DNA of 64,000 nt, from NCBI RefSeq assembly GCF_026191355.1, contig NZ_JAPHOQ010000001.1, positions 246,001 through 310,000 of the forward strand, given 5' to 3'. The translations under genes were made by a program, and so were the position numbers. Below the pieces are notes generated by a model, which saw only the letters and a list, made by a program, of their open reading frames with translations, ran no database searches and was not told the DNA's origin. This document shows positions 26,664 to 35,486 of this stretch, in pieces. Position 1 is the stretch's first letter. Each line of letters starts with the position of its first letter. This DNA comes from Legionella sheltonii. Lineage in GTDB: Bacteria > Pseudomonadota > Gammaproteobacteria > Legionellales > Legionellaceae.

Positions 26664-28088
26664 TTAAGCAACATCATACCCACCAGCCACTTCATCATAT
26701 ACCTGGACAATACTATCAAGTAATTGGGCTTTTTCTTGAATCAAACTCAATTTACTGCGATCAAGATTTATTTTTGCATTGATGACATTACGATAGTCTT
26801 TGGCTCCTGCTTTATATTGCGCTAAAGCGACAGCATATGCTTTTTTTGCTGCCCAATATCCTTTTTCAATTAGCAAATAGGATAAATGGTTTTTCTGTTC
26901 ATTCGTCAGCGCATCATCTACATCTGCAAATGCGGAATGCAGCGTACTCAAATACTCATAATAAGTTGCTTTGAATCCCGCTTTAGTTGATTTGATGTCT
27001 TCATAGGAGCTGGCATTGAAAATTTTGGTTGATGCGGCAGCTTGGGCAACCCAAATATTCGTACTCACTTTTAAAATATTTCTTAAATCAATAGAGGCAC
27101 CTCCAATTAAACTGGTTAATGCGATGGTTGGGAAAAAAGCCGAATAAGCCATTCCAATTTGTGCTTGAGCTATTTTTAAATTATTTAACGCAATCATGAT
27201 GTCTGGGCGATTTTTCAAGACCGATGAGGGTAAGGATTTAGGAATCAAATGATTTAAGTTCAACGAAAGCACGCTTCGATGCGTCGTAATCGGACCAGGA
27301 TTTTGGTTCAATAAGAGGTGGATGGTATTCTCATTTTGCGCGATGACACTTTCAATTTGAGGAATTTTAGCTTGTTCCTGGGCCAGCTGTTGATCGATGT
27401 TGATTGGTACTTCAATATTGCTGGCTCCTTTCTTGAAACGAATCTGTTCCAGTTGATGCAGTTTCCTTAAATCATGAAGCAGTTCTCTCTCAACAGCCAG
27501 TTGTTCTCTTTGACTTAAGAGCATAAAGTAGGCGCCGCTCATTTGGCTGATAATCCCTAACTTTGTTGATTGAGCCTGGGCATGCTCCATGGCTAAAGAG
27601 GCTTTGGCTGATTTGATATTATAAATATTATTTAAAATGTTCACTGTGTATTTTGGAGTAAAGCCAGTGTAGTATCCTCTAAATCTCATGTGAGAAAGAT
27701 TTGAAAAAAAAGGATTATTCGCCAATTGGCCTCTGGGAGTAACATGGGAATTCCAGGTTCCGCCAGAAAAACCCGTAGCGGTCGCATCAAGTGTGGGGAG
27801 CCATGCATATTGCGCTGCCTTAAGTTGAGCTTGTGCTTGCTCTATCGTTGCATACGACCTTTTAATGGTATCATTACAAGTCAACGCCTGCATAATCAGC
27901 TGATTAAGTTCTGGATCATCCAGTTTTTTCCACCATGCGACTCGACTTAGGTCGCTTTTATTATCGAGGTATTTTATTCCACTGCGCGAATTTTTAGGAT
28001 AATTTACTTTTTCAGGAATAAGGCAGTTTTTGCAACAACCTGCAAGCAAAATGGCGGATAGATTAAATAAGATAATTTTTATTTTCAT
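26664..28088 (-). CDS. TolC/NodT-family outer-membrane efflux lipoprotein
   Basis: Seen: 474 residues starting with a lipoprotein signal (lipobox LLAGC, Cys about 18). Two repeats of long coiled-coil helices follow, including IEQAQAQLKAAQYAWLPTL and LKIAQAQIGMAYSAFFPTIAL, the standard duplicated outer-membrane efflux pattern. Known: trimeric outer-membrane channels of tripartite pumps. It follows the ABC permease by 83 bp on the same strand, after the ATPase and the HlyD lipoprotein, so it is the probable outer-membrane component of that exporter. Confidence 0.9.
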   Translation of the reverse strand: MKIKIILFNLSAILLAGCCKNCLIPEKVNYPKNSRSGIKYLDNKSDLSRVAWWKKLDDPELNQLIMQALTCNDTIKRSYATIEQAQAQLKAAQYAWLPTLDATATGFSGGTWNSHVTPRGQLANNPFFSNLSHMRFRGYYTGFTPKYTVNILNNIYNIKSAKASLAMEHAQAQSTKLGIISQMSGAYFMLLSQREQLAVERELLHDLRKLHQLEQIRFKKGASNIEVPINIDQQLAQEQAKIPQIESVIAQNENTIHLLLNQNPGPITTHRSVLSLNLNHLIPKSLPSSVLKNRPDIMIALNNLKIAQAQIGMAYSAFFPTIALTSLIGGASIDLRNILKVSTNIWVAQAAASTKIFNASSYEDIKSTKAGFKATYYEYLSTLHSAFADVDDALTNEQKNHLSYLLIEKGYWAAKKAYAVALAQYKAGAKDYRNVINAKINLDRSKLSLIQEKAQLLDSIVQVYDEVAGGYDVA

Positions 28089-28171
28089 AATTGTGCCAAT
28101 TTAAAATAAATTTAATTAGGTTAGGTACACTTCTATTGTCTTGGCTCAAGCGAACGAATTGTAAACAGACC

Positions 28172-29332
28172 CTAGTCGAGCTTTGTTCTAAATATTTTCC
28201 CTGTTAAAAGAATCAAAATGAATGCTATTAATAAAATAGGAAAAATATTGGGAACAATTTGGCTAAACGTATTGCCTTTTAGCAAAATTCCACGTGCAAT
28301 CCGTATAAAGTACGTCATGGGCACACAGTACCCTATCATCTGTGCCCAAGTAGGCATTCCATAAAAAGAAAAGATATAACCTGATAAAAACATTGAAGGG
28401 AGTTGATAGAAAACACTCAATTGCATTGCTTGCATCGGAGTACGTGCCAGGGTGGAAAAAATCATGCCCACCATTAAATTGGCAATAATAAACGGTGCAA
28501 CTGCGATATAAAGCAAGAAGATACTTCCTTCAGTAGGAATATGAATTAATAATTTACCAAAAATTAAAATACTGGTTAGTTGCACATAACCTAATACAAT
28601 ATAGGGTATGACTTTACCAAGAATTATTTCGGTTGGTTTTAATGGCGTGCTTAACAACATTTCCATTGTCCCAGACTCTTTTTCTGAGGTGATGGCGGTT
28701 GATGTAAGCATCACCATGGTTAGCGTCAGTAGTACGCCGATTAACCCTGGAACAATATTATAAGAACTTGTATTCGATTCATTATAAAGTCGATGAATGG
28801 TGAGATTGACACTTCGCTTTGACTGGGTAGGGGATGGGGAGCCTAAACCTTGTTTATTGAAGGTCTCCATAGTCTGGTTCAGAATGGGAAGTGCATTGCT
28901 CAGTGCACTGGCACTGCTTCCGGGATCTGAACCATCGATTTCGACCAGTAACTGTGGATTTTCGTTACGAATATATTTGCGAGTAAAATTAGGGGGAATA
29001 GTAAAGGCGAAGCTTATTTTTCCATTGGCGAAATCCTGATTTTTCTTATTTTCGTTCATTTTCTCATCATGAATCACGCTAAAATATCCTGAAGCCTCAA
29101 GAGCGCTGACATAACTTCGAGTGAATGGAGAATTATCATAGCTAATTATTGTAGTAGGGAGATGTTTGGGATCAAATTCGATGGCAAAACCGAAGAGAAT
29201 AAGCAACATAATTGGTAAGATGACTAACATCGCGATAGTGCCGCGATCCCGAGTGATTAGAATAAATTCTTTGCGTATTAACCCGTCGAGACGCGCTATA
29301 GATAATCCATGTAATAGATTCTTATATTTCAT
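28172..29332 (-). CDS. ABC-2 type exporter permease (YbhS/YbhR-like)
   Basis: Seen: 386 residues. An N-terminal helix (LVILPIMLLILFGFAIEFDP) is followed by a large extracytoplasmic domain (~50-180), then five C-terminal helices with the ABC-2 signature region (SEKESGTMEMLLSTPLKPTEIILGK split by helices). Known: YbhFSR/YhiH-type exporters move drugs or lipids across the inner membrane; YbhS and YbhR normally form a heterodimer. Only one permease gene is present here, so a homodimer is inferred. Its start overlaps the ATPase stop by 4 bp. Confidence 0.9.
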   Translation of the reverse strand: MKYKNLLHGLSIARLDGLIRKEFILITRDRGTIAMLVILPIMLLILFGFAIEFDPKHLPTTIISYDNSPFTRSYVSALEASGYFSVIHDEKMNENKKNQDFANGKISFAFTIPPNFTRKYIRNENPQLLVEIDGSDPGSSASALSNALPILNQTMETFNKQGLGSPSPTQSKRSVNLTIHRLYNESNTSSYNIVPGLIGVLLTLTMVMLTSTAITSEKESGTMEMLLSTPLKPTEIILGKVIPYIVLGYVQLTSILIFGKLLIHIPTEGSIFLLYIAVAPFIIANLMVGMIFSTLARTPMQAMQLSVFYQLPSMFLSGYIFSFYGMPTWAQMIGYCVPMTYFIRIARGILLKGNTFSQIVPNIFPILLIAFILILLTGKIFRTKLD

Positions 29333-30231
29333 CGCATTAATCCGATAAAAACTTCCTCAAAAGAAGGAGTAGTTTCTTTAAAAGACAGTTCACTGTTTTC
29401 GTCAATCATCCGTTTGAGTGCTTGATGATCCTTTGATGAAATCCGTAACTCGTTATTTACAATTGAGGCCAACAGCTTAGGATAAGCATCATTTACCTTT
29501 TCCAGGAACTGACTTTGTTGTTTTCGATCCACTTTTAATATATAAGTTTTGACTTGGGAGTGAGGAATCAAATCTCTGGTGCTGCCTGTATATAAGAGCT
29601 TGCCCACATTAATATACGCTAGGCTACTGCACTTTTCCGCTTCATCCATATAATGAGTTGTCACAAGGATTGTGGTGCCATCACGTGAGGAAATTTTATG
29701 TAAGTAATCCCAAAATTCTTTACGAGCTTTGGGATCAACACCAGCAGTAGGTTCATCCAAGAATAATAGTTGAGGTTTATGCAGCAAGCTGCATGCCAGC
29801 GCCAAACGTTGTTTCCACCCTCCAGATAAATTGCCTGCTTGTACCTTTTGATACTCTTCAAGCTCAAGATCTTTTATAATTTCTTCTATTGCTTTAGCCG
29901 AATTTTTTATTTGAAAAATATCCGCAACAAAACGAAGATTTTCATGAACCGTTAATCCGGTATAATAACTAAATTTTTGAGGCATATAACCGGTACGTTT
30001 TTTTATTTCATCACTCTGGGTGCGAATATCATAACCAAGACAAGTCCCTTCTCCATCGGTGGGAGTTAAAAGACCACAAATCATTCGGATCGTTGTCGTT
30101 TTACCACTACCATTCGAACCTAAGAATCCAAATATGGATCCTTTTTCAACGTGTAAGTTGATGTGATCAACCGCGATTTTTTGATCAAATTTCTTTGTTA
30201 ATCCTTTAACATCAATTGTTAGATCACTCAT
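29329..30231 (-). CDS. ABC transporter ATP-binding protein (drug-export type)
   Basis: Seen: 300 residues with Walker A GSNGSGKTT (about 38-46), the signature loop LSGGWKQRLALA (Trp in place of the usual Gln), Walker B LLFLDEPTAGVD and the switch His in LVTTHYMDEAE. The C-terminal 80 residues are the accessory domain common in the CcmA/DrrA-type group. It overlaps the HlyD gene upstream and the permease downstream by 4 bp each, so the three are translationally coupled. Inferred: energises the adjacent ABC-2 permease. Confidence 0.92.
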   Translation of the reverse strand: MSDLTIDVKGLTKKFDQKIAVDHINLHVEKGSIFGFLGSNGSGKTTTIRMICGLLTPTDGEGTCLGYDIRTQSDEIKKRTGYMPQKFSYYTGLTVHENLRFVADIFQIKNSAKAIEEIIKDLELEEYQKVQAGNLSGGWKQRLALACSLLHKPQLLFLDEPTAGVDPKARKEFWDYLHKISSRDGTTILVTTHYMDEAEKCSSLAYINVGKLLYTGSTRDLIPHSQVKTYILKVDRKQQSQFLEKVNDAYPKLLASIVNNELRISSKDHQALKRMIDENSELSFKETTPSFEEVFIGLMR

Positions 30232-31061
30232 TGAGTTATTTCCAAAGTGACAGGAAGGCCGAGATGAATTTTTTCGAGATCGGGCGAGTCAATTTTGGCT
30301 TCTATGCGGAATACAAGACGTTGACGTTCTTCCCGAGAATAAATGATGGGGGGAGTATATTCAGCAATGTTTGAGATGTAGAAGATATGGCCTGTGGCAA
30401 AATGAGGATTATGATCGGTTTTGATTGTAACGTGTTGATTTAGGCGTAATCCATCGAGTTTTTCTTCTGGAACGAAAAATATGGCTTTAATATTTTTTTG
30501 GGTCACTAGCGAAAGAACTGGGGCTCCTGCTTGGACAAATTCACCTTTTGTATAATAAGTATCAAATACAATTCCATTATCGGTAGCAAAATTTTCTTTG
30601 CGCGTCACCTGCCACTTTTTATCAGCAGTATCAACCCGATTGCTTTTAATTTTCGCGTCAATCTCAGCAAGTTGATCTTTAGAAATATTTAAATCCCTTT
30701 GCGCTGTATCAAGATCATTTTGACTTGCTGCATTTTGCTTCCGCATCTCCTGAACACGACGATAATTGATTTCATTGTATTGAAGTTGGGTCAAAGTTTG
30801 TTGTCGTTGAGCAAGCAAATCTTTTTTATTTAATTTGCTCATTTGTACATTATAAAGCTCGCTGGTTTGTTCCAGTCTAAGTAGAAATTGATTGTTTTTG
30901 ACTCGTTGTCCTCTTAGTACGGCGAGATCAGTCAATCGTCCAGCAAAATCGGCAGAAAAATAGACAAGATCTGCATCAATATACCCACTAAAAGATTGAT
31001 TTTCTTCCCCACAGGCTGTTAACAGTAAGACAGTCAATCCAAGGAACAGCAATTTACGCAT
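30228..31061 (-). CDS. HlyD-family membrane fusion lipoprotein
   Basis: Seen: 277 residues with a lipobox (LLLTACG, Cys about 17), half-lipoyl motifs (SADFAGRLTDLAVLRGQRV), a long coiled-coil hairpin (about 70-150: LTQLQYNEINYRRVQ, NDLDTAQRDLNISKDQLAE), and a beta-barrel end (GLPVTLEIT). Known: periplasmic adaptors linking inner-membrane pumps to TolC channels, here YbhG-like. First gene of the minus-strand operon adaptor-ATPase-permease, followed by the TolC-like lipoprotein. No regulator gene is adjacent. Confidence 0.9.
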   Translation of the reverse strand: MRKLLFLGLTVLLLTACGEENQSFSGYIDADLVYFSADFAGRLTDLAVLRGQRVKNNQFLLRLEQTSELYNVQMSKLNKKDLLAQRQQTLTQLQYNEINYRRVQEMRKQNAASQNDLDTAQRDLNISKDQLAEIDAKIKSNRVDTADKKWQVTRKENFATDNGIVFDTYYTKGEFVQAGAPVLSLVTQKNIKAIFFVPEEKLDGLRLNQHVTIKTDHNPHFATGHIFYISNIAEYTPPIIYSREERQRLVFRIEAKIDSPDLEKIHLGLPVTLEITQ

Positions 31062-31289
31062 TTAAATCATCCTGATCTTTTTTGTTTATACTGCAGGAAT
31101 ATCAACAGATATACTACTACGGTTTTAATTACGTATATTATTCCCAAGAATTCTGCGTGTCAAAAGAGTTCGTGAATTGATGCAAAGCAGTAGAAATGCC
31201 GATACTATTTGACCTTATCTGATTAAAATGTTACACACCAACTCGTTGTTAAACCGCTGCAAATATATAAATTACCCGGGAGTATCTGA

Positions 31290-31706
31290 ATGAGTTTTAA
31301 ATCGTTTTTTTGCGCGACACTAGCATTATCCTCTTTATTTGCACACTCTGTCTTTGCTGCGCAAAAAGAAGTGACCTATAAAAATGAACGCGGTTCAATT
31401 TTAGTGCTTACTGACTTGGCAGATAATAAAATAGAAGGTTATTTCACCACGGCAGTCGCCTCCAAAACCTGCCCGCAAGCAATCAATCAAAAAAGACCTA
31501 TTACCGGTTATAAGGTAGGAAATGTGCTCTCTTTCAGCGTTGTTTACCCCATGTGTGAGTCAGTATTGAGTGTGAGTGGTCATTTTGATAAAAAGGAACA
31601 AAATATTGATGCAATTTCCATACTGAACAAGCAAGCAACCGATATTACTCATGAGGGACCCGGTGCTCGATTTATTGGCCATGACTCCTATAAAAAAATA
31701 GGATAA
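31290..31706 (+). CDS. Secreted avidin-family protein lacking the biotin-site tryptophans
   Basis: Seen: 138 residues with a signal peptide (cleavage after VFA, about 23) and an eight-strand pattern matching avidins. YKNERGSILVL aligns with the first strand (Asn32 and Ser36 match the biotin-binding Asn and Ser), IEGYFTTAV with strand 3/4, RPITGYKVGNVLSFSVVY with strand 5, SVSGHF with strand 6, and IGHDSYKKI with the end (Asp132 matches the biotin-ring Asp). Cys61 and Cys89 fall where dimeric avidins such as rhizavidin carry their loop disulphide. The canonical tryptophans are replaced (Tyr, Val, Ile/Ser). Inferred: an avidin fold with weak or altered ligand specificity, located in the periplasm or outside. 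GGGAG precedes the ATG. Stand-alone gene. Confidence 0.8.
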   Translation: MSFKSFFCATLALSSLFAHSVFAAQKEVTYKNERGSILVLTDLADNKIEGYFTTAVASKTCPQAINQKRPITGYKVGNVLSFSVVYPMCESVLSVSGHFDKKEQNIDAISILNKQATDITHEGPGARFIGHDSYKKIG

Positions 31707-31735
31707 AAACACTCAAGCATCATGTAGCTCAATCA

Positions 31736-31779
31736 ATGCAGCAACTGTCTTGAACGTTTTTTCAAGACAGTTGCTGCAT
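31736..31779. terminator. Perfect 19-bp hairpin, possible terminator
   Basis: Seen: 31736-31754 is the exact reverse complement of 31761-31779, with a six-base loop, cgtttt. It lies 29 bp after the avidin-like gene and 37 bp before the next gene. No T-tract follows the stem, so it may be an atypical terminator, an mRNA stabiliser or a transcription-factor palindrome. The terminator label is a position-based inference. Confidence 0.5.
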
Positions 31780-31816
31780 CAAATACGGTTGAGCATAAAT
31801 CTGAAGGAATCAGAGA

Positions 31817-32152
31817 ATGACTATGTTGTACAATATCCATTTTCTTCGCTTGTACGCGATAATTTTTTTAGTTATCTATGACCGGCATTATTTTTTTAAT
31901 TTATGTTATAAAAAAGGGACAGGCCTCACTAGCGAATTTGTTCCTTTCTATTTTAACCAGGAATGTCTTTATTGGGCATTCTTCATCATTTTGGCTACCT
32001 ATTTGATTTTATTGTTCATGACTGAATTGGCAAGATACGTTTCTTCGCTGATTTTAGGAAGAAACAAGATGGGTTTCATTGCCAATATCACCACGGTTAT
32101 GTTGGTCACTTATTTGTTACATTTTTTGAGATTGTTTTCCCTTGTTACCTAA
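31817..32152 (+). CDS. Small membrane protein of unknown function
   Basis: Not recognised. Seen: 111 residues with about three hydrophobic segments (roughly 8-25, 50-75, 88-108), an aromatic-rich N-terminus and a central loop with two Cys. GAAGGA lies eight bases before the ATG, which supports real translation. It is convergent with the YhhN-like gene, only 4 bp apart. Confidence 0.55.
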   Translation: MTMLYNIHFLRLYAIIFLVIYDRHYFFNLCYKKGTGLTSEFVPFYFNQECLYWAFFIILATYLILLFMTELARYVSSLILGRNKMGFIANITTVMLVTYLLHFLRLFSLVT

Positions 32153-32156
32153 CCTA

Positions 32157-32849
32157 CTAAGCCAGTTTTAACCCTCGAAATAGCTTATACAATGTAAGGA
32201 AGATTATTTCTTTGGTCTGTGTGATGCTGACGACCAATAAAAATTGAGCGGTGTAATATAAAAGCATAACGAGCACGGCTATGGGTTTATTGTTTGCTAA
32301 AACAAATAAGTTTAAGGACAAAACAAAGTCAGACAATAAAAAAAGGATCGCTCCAAGCCGAGTCAAAAGCGATTGCCGTTTTACTTGAAATGCACAAAAT
32401 ACCATTAAAGTGAGCAGGCATAAATAAGCTGCTACTGGTTTTTTCATCTCTCCCAAATAGGGGGATAAAAAATAGAAGCTGACTAAGACGAATACCAAGA
32501 CAGGTAAAAAAGAAAGAACATTTTTTCTTCGAAATTGCCTATTTTTTAAAAATAAACAAATGTAGCTAACGTGCGTTGCCATAAATGCCAAGATTCCCAC
32601 TTGCAATGCCATTTTTATGGGTAGGGTTAAAAAAATATCGCCAATGAGTGAAAATCCTAAGGCAAAAAGTAACAAGACTTTTACTTGTTTGTGGCAATTA
32701 ATTTGTAGGACAAAGAGCATAAGTAACGCAATGGGAATGGGTTTAAGTAAGGTAGTTAAAGGAAACTGAATAAAAGAAAGCACTATAAGATAAAATATCA
32801 TGCTGAACAAAAAGAAAGGCAGAGTGATTTTAAATGGCTGTCCTGTCAT
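32157..32849 (-). CDS. YhhN/TMEM86-family membrane protein (lysoplasmalogenase-like)
   Basis: Seen: 230 residues of seven to eight membrane helices with the family signature: FSLIGDIFLTL, LQVGILAFMATHVSYI and GAILFLLSDFVLSLNLF, which supply the conserved Asp/His polar residues in the membrane. Known: YhhN proteins include lysoplasmalogenases that cleave vinyl-ether lysophospholipids; the role in gammaproteobacteria is unclear. ATG 32849 is preferred over TTG 32870 because AGGGAT lies just upstream. Confidence 0.8.
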   Translation of the reverse strand: MTGQPFKITLPFFLFSMIFYLIVLSFIQFPLTTLLKPIPIALLMLFVLQINCHKQVKVLLLFALGFSLIGDIFLTLPIKMALQVGILAFMATHVSYICLFLKNRQFRRKNVLSFLPVLVFVLVSFYFLSPYLGEMKKPVAAYLCLLTLMVFCAFQVKRQSLLTRLGAILFLLSDFVLSLNLFVLANNKPIAVLVMLLYYTAQFLLVVSITQTKEIIFLTLYKLFRGLKLA

Positions 32850-32981
32850 GTAGAAATCCCTGTAATTCAATGGCTTAAATATCTCATAGTATACACATAC
32901 TTTATTGTTCCTTTAATTTTTTGTTTATTTAAAACAATTATGGTTTAATAACATGCTTTTTGTGTTTTTTAAGGTCTAGTT

Positions 32982-33251
32982 ATGAAAAAAATAATCGTGC
33001 TTGTACTTATGGCTTCTTTTTTCTCTGTAGGTCATGCCAGTAAACTCAGTAAATTTTTGAAACACATGGACGAAGAAGATAGAGCCCGTCAAGAACGAGA
33101 ATGGCAACAAGATATGAATTTCGGTGATTTTTCATTTCGTTTGGACAGACGATATACCGATGATCACGGGCAACATTGTCGTGATTATCAGTTTAGAGCG
33201 CGTAGCAATCCTTTTCGCCATGGATATTATACGGTTTGTGACGAACGCTAA
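32982..33251 (+). CDS. Small exported protein with C-terminal CR-x-Y-Q motif
   Basis: Seen: 89 residues; signal peptide 1-19 (cleavage after GHA), a charged middle (DEEDRARQEREWQQD), and a C-terminal segment HCRDYQFRA...YYTVCDER with two Cys. This resembles the C-terminal CREFQ...AC motif of the small surface-antigen/17-kDa-like proteins common in intracellular bacteria. Function unknown; periplasmic or surface location inferred. Confidence 0.6.
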   Translation: MKKIIVLVLMASFFSVGHASKLSKFLKHMDEEDRARQEREWQQDMNFGDFSFRLDRRYTDDHGQHCRDYQFRARSNPFRHGYYTVCDER

Positions 33252-33438
33252 GCGTTAATTGATTGCGGTTTGGAATGAGTTTTGGAACGGGTTCTCCCAT
33301 ACCGCGATCGTAAAAATTTTAATATATCTGTTTATCAATTTTTCCAATAGAGATGGAGAAATCCATTCTATATCCTAGAATAACATCATATAGACCAAAA
33401 TTTTCCTGTGGGGATACAATTCTATTAAAGGATGTATT

Positions 33439-33771
33439 ATGCGTAAGTCCATGATGATGTTTTTCCTCTTGGCATTTTCTTTCGGTATTTATGCCAATAT
33501 TGCCAATGACATCTTATTAAGCAGAACATCCGATCAGAAAACGCAAATATTAAGCGGTATTATCAATGCAGCAGGCGAACCCTGTATTCCTCTTGGTTCT
33601 TTTTATCAAGGGGTCGATAAAAATGGTGCAGCATATTGGAATGTTGCCTGCTCTAATGGCCATTCCTATGTTATTCAGATAGCCAATGATGCCGATGCGA
33701 CAACTACAATCATTCCATGCAGTGCAATGAAATCATTGGGCGCACAGTGTTTTAAACGTTTTGGATTTTAA
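33439..33771 (+). CDS. Small secreted cysteine-containing protein
   Basis: Not recognised. Seen: 110 residues with a signal peptide (hydrophobic 6-19, IYA cleavage) and four Cys in the mature part (EPCIP, VACSNG, IPCSAM, QCF), suggesting two disulphides. AAAGGA precedes the ATG. Probably a periplasmic protein; no neighbour gives a clue. Confidence 0.6.
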   Translation: MRKSMMMFFLLAFSFGIYANIANDILLSRTSDQKTQILSGIINAAGEPCIPLGSFYQGVDKNGAAYWNVACSNGHSYVIQIANDADATTTIIPCSAMKSLGAQCFKRFGF

Positions 33772-33912
33772 ATCGACACCCCGAACTTGAAATGAAAAAT
33801 TTTCCCGAAATAAGTTAGAGATAAATAGTAATGGAGTTGAATGGAGGCAGGTTGTATACTCATAAAAGGTCTTGACATAAATGATATCGGTCGAATAAAA
33901 AAAGGATTTTTT

Positions 33913-34155
33913 ATGGAGCAGACAGTAGAACGTCGTGTTGTTAATTTAATTGCTAGAACGCAAGAAATTCCACCTGATGAAATTGATTTGGATCAGTCAA
34001 TTGACCAGGTAGTTCCTAGCTCTCTGGACTTGGTTAATTTGTTCTTTGACTTAGAGGATGAGTTTGATTTGGATATTCGTAATGATATTTATAAAGAACA
34101 AACCATTCGAGAAATAGCAATTGATATTAAACAATTAATCGCTAAAAAGATCTAA
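33913..34155 (+). CDS. Stand-alone acyl carrier protein
   Basis: Seen: 80 residues with an ACP fold. Helix 2 begins with PSSLDLVNLFFDLEDEF, and Ser37 (before Leu-Asp-Leu) is the predicted 4'-phosphopantetheine site. The remainder is strongly acidic, as for ACPs. Known: carries acyl or aminoacyl groups as thioesters. No fab, PKS or NRPS gene is next to it. Start ATG 33913 has AAGGA upstream and trims a spurious 24-residue extension. TTGACA at 33872 could be a -35 box, without a good -10 partner. Confidence 0.85.
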   Translation: MEQTVERRVVNLIARTQEIPPDEIDLDQSIDQVVPSSLDLVNLFFDLEDEFDLDIRNDIYKEQTIREIAIDIKQLIAKKI

Positions 34156-34329
34156 ATACATCAATTCATCTATCCGACTCATAATAATTCAAATTAATGA
34201 GCGTCCTCAACTTCACTACGATTTTTTACGGTATTAAATAATTCATAAGAACTATTTTTTGCGCATCTATTTATTGTTATTCCGCTAAAGAAAATTTAGA
34301 ATGCCTTTTTTTATTAAGGGTAAGCGAAA

Positions 34330-35238
34330 ATGCCATCAGTATTCGAATTTCTAGGGATAAAAAAGCAACTTTCTACACCAGTTCCTCAACTGGGTATCAA
34401 TAATGCTCTGTACAAACGGCAAATAGAATCACAGCAGTATTTTACTATTGAAAGTGCTGCTGAGGCTGCTGATGGCAATAAGCTGGCTATTCACACTAAA
34501 AAGGGGCAGGATTTTAGAACATCCAATCCACAACATATCGAATTTTTAAATCAATGCATTACACTTGTTAAAGAAAAATCAAATCTATTAAAAAGTACTG
34601 ATCAAAAAATTGCGGGAAGTGTTGTTTTTGGTGTTACCGCAACCGCCTTGTCTTTTCTTCCTGTGGTAGGTTTTTTAGGTTGGGTAGGCTGGGCCGCTAC
34701 CGCTTATTTTATAAACCAACGCGCCACAGCCTATGCTGAATATCATGAAGCATTAACACTTTTAGTTGGAGCATGTAACTGGAGCCTTGGACAAGGTCCT
34801 GAGGAGCGTAAAGATACCATTCCTAATCTCACCAAGAATGAAGCAATACGGGCTATGATGGCTGTACTTTATCCGGTTCTTACTGAAGTGCAAGTTAGAC
34901 ATTTGATTGCGGATGATGTTGAGGAAGTATTTGCCAAGGAATTACAAGATTATGAACAAAGATTCGAATTAGGTTTTAAGACGGATCGATTTTTTTCTAA
35001 GAAAGACGATACCATAGCCCTCAGTAAAAAGGGTGCTGAATTTAGCCGTTGCATTTATGGTTTTAATAAAGGTGGATTTACTGATTTTCTTGATGCGATT
35101 GTATCCATTCTTCCCGATTTATATAAAGCAGCCGTTCATGGTGGCCAACAACTGAAGTCTTGGTGGCAAGAAAAAAATAATGCTCCAGAAAAAGAAGACG
35201 AAGCACATAATCATGAAATATCTAAAGTGAGCTTGTAA
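34330..35238 (+). CDS. Hypothetical protein with hydrophobic hairpin, candidate Dot/Icm effector
   Basis: Not recognised. Seen: 302 residues, no signal peptide. A central pair of hydrophobic helices (about 95-130, Gly/Ala/Trp-rich) could insert in a membrane. A helical C-terminal half follows, ending EKEDEAHNHEISKVSL. A Glu-rich stretch just before the last few residues (E-block) is typical of Dot/Icm translocation signals. It sits next to the U-box gene. AAGCGAAA precedes the ATG; the hairpin at 35356-35378 probably ends the transcript. Effector status is an inference from C-terminal composition and neighbourhood. Confidence 0.55.
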   Translation: MPSVFEFLGIKKQLSTPVPQLGINNALYKRQIESQQYFTIESAAEAADGNKLAIHTKKGQDFRTSNPQHIEFLNQCITLVKEKSNLLKSTDQKIAGSVVFGVTATALSFLPVVGFLGWVGWAATAYFINQRATAYAEYHEALTLLVGACNWSLGQGPEERKDTIPNLTKNEAIRAMMAVLYPVLTEVQVRHLIADDVEEVFAKELQDYEQRFELGFKTDRFFSKKDDTIALSKKGAEFSRCIYGFNKGGFTDFLDAIVSILPDLYKAAVHGGQQLKSWWQEKNNAPEKEDEAHNHEISKVSL

Positions 35239-35355
35239 TTAATACCCGTTGCTTCTACTCGATGACCAGTCGTTTTTTGGGATGGTTTCTTATTTTTAAT
35301 CAAAAAATTGCAAATAGTCGATTTAGAATCTATTACTAATTTGCTTTAGTCCGGC

Positions 35356-35378
35356 ATCCCGCGAACACATCGCGGGAT
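35356..35378 (+). terminator. Rho-independent terminator candidate
   Basis: Seen: atcccgcga (35356-35364) pairs perfectly with tcgcgggat (35370-35378) over a 5-nt loop, followed by TTT then agc. It lies 118 bp after the upstream gene and 109 bp before the U-box gene. The T-tract is short. Confidence 0.55.
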
Positions 35379-35486
35379 TTTAGCAACATGAATTATCAAT
35401 AATCCTTAATAAAATAAATTGTTTTGTGGTCCCAACTACAACCTTTGCTTTGTTCAAAGCATACCCATTGATAATGAGGAGAAAAA

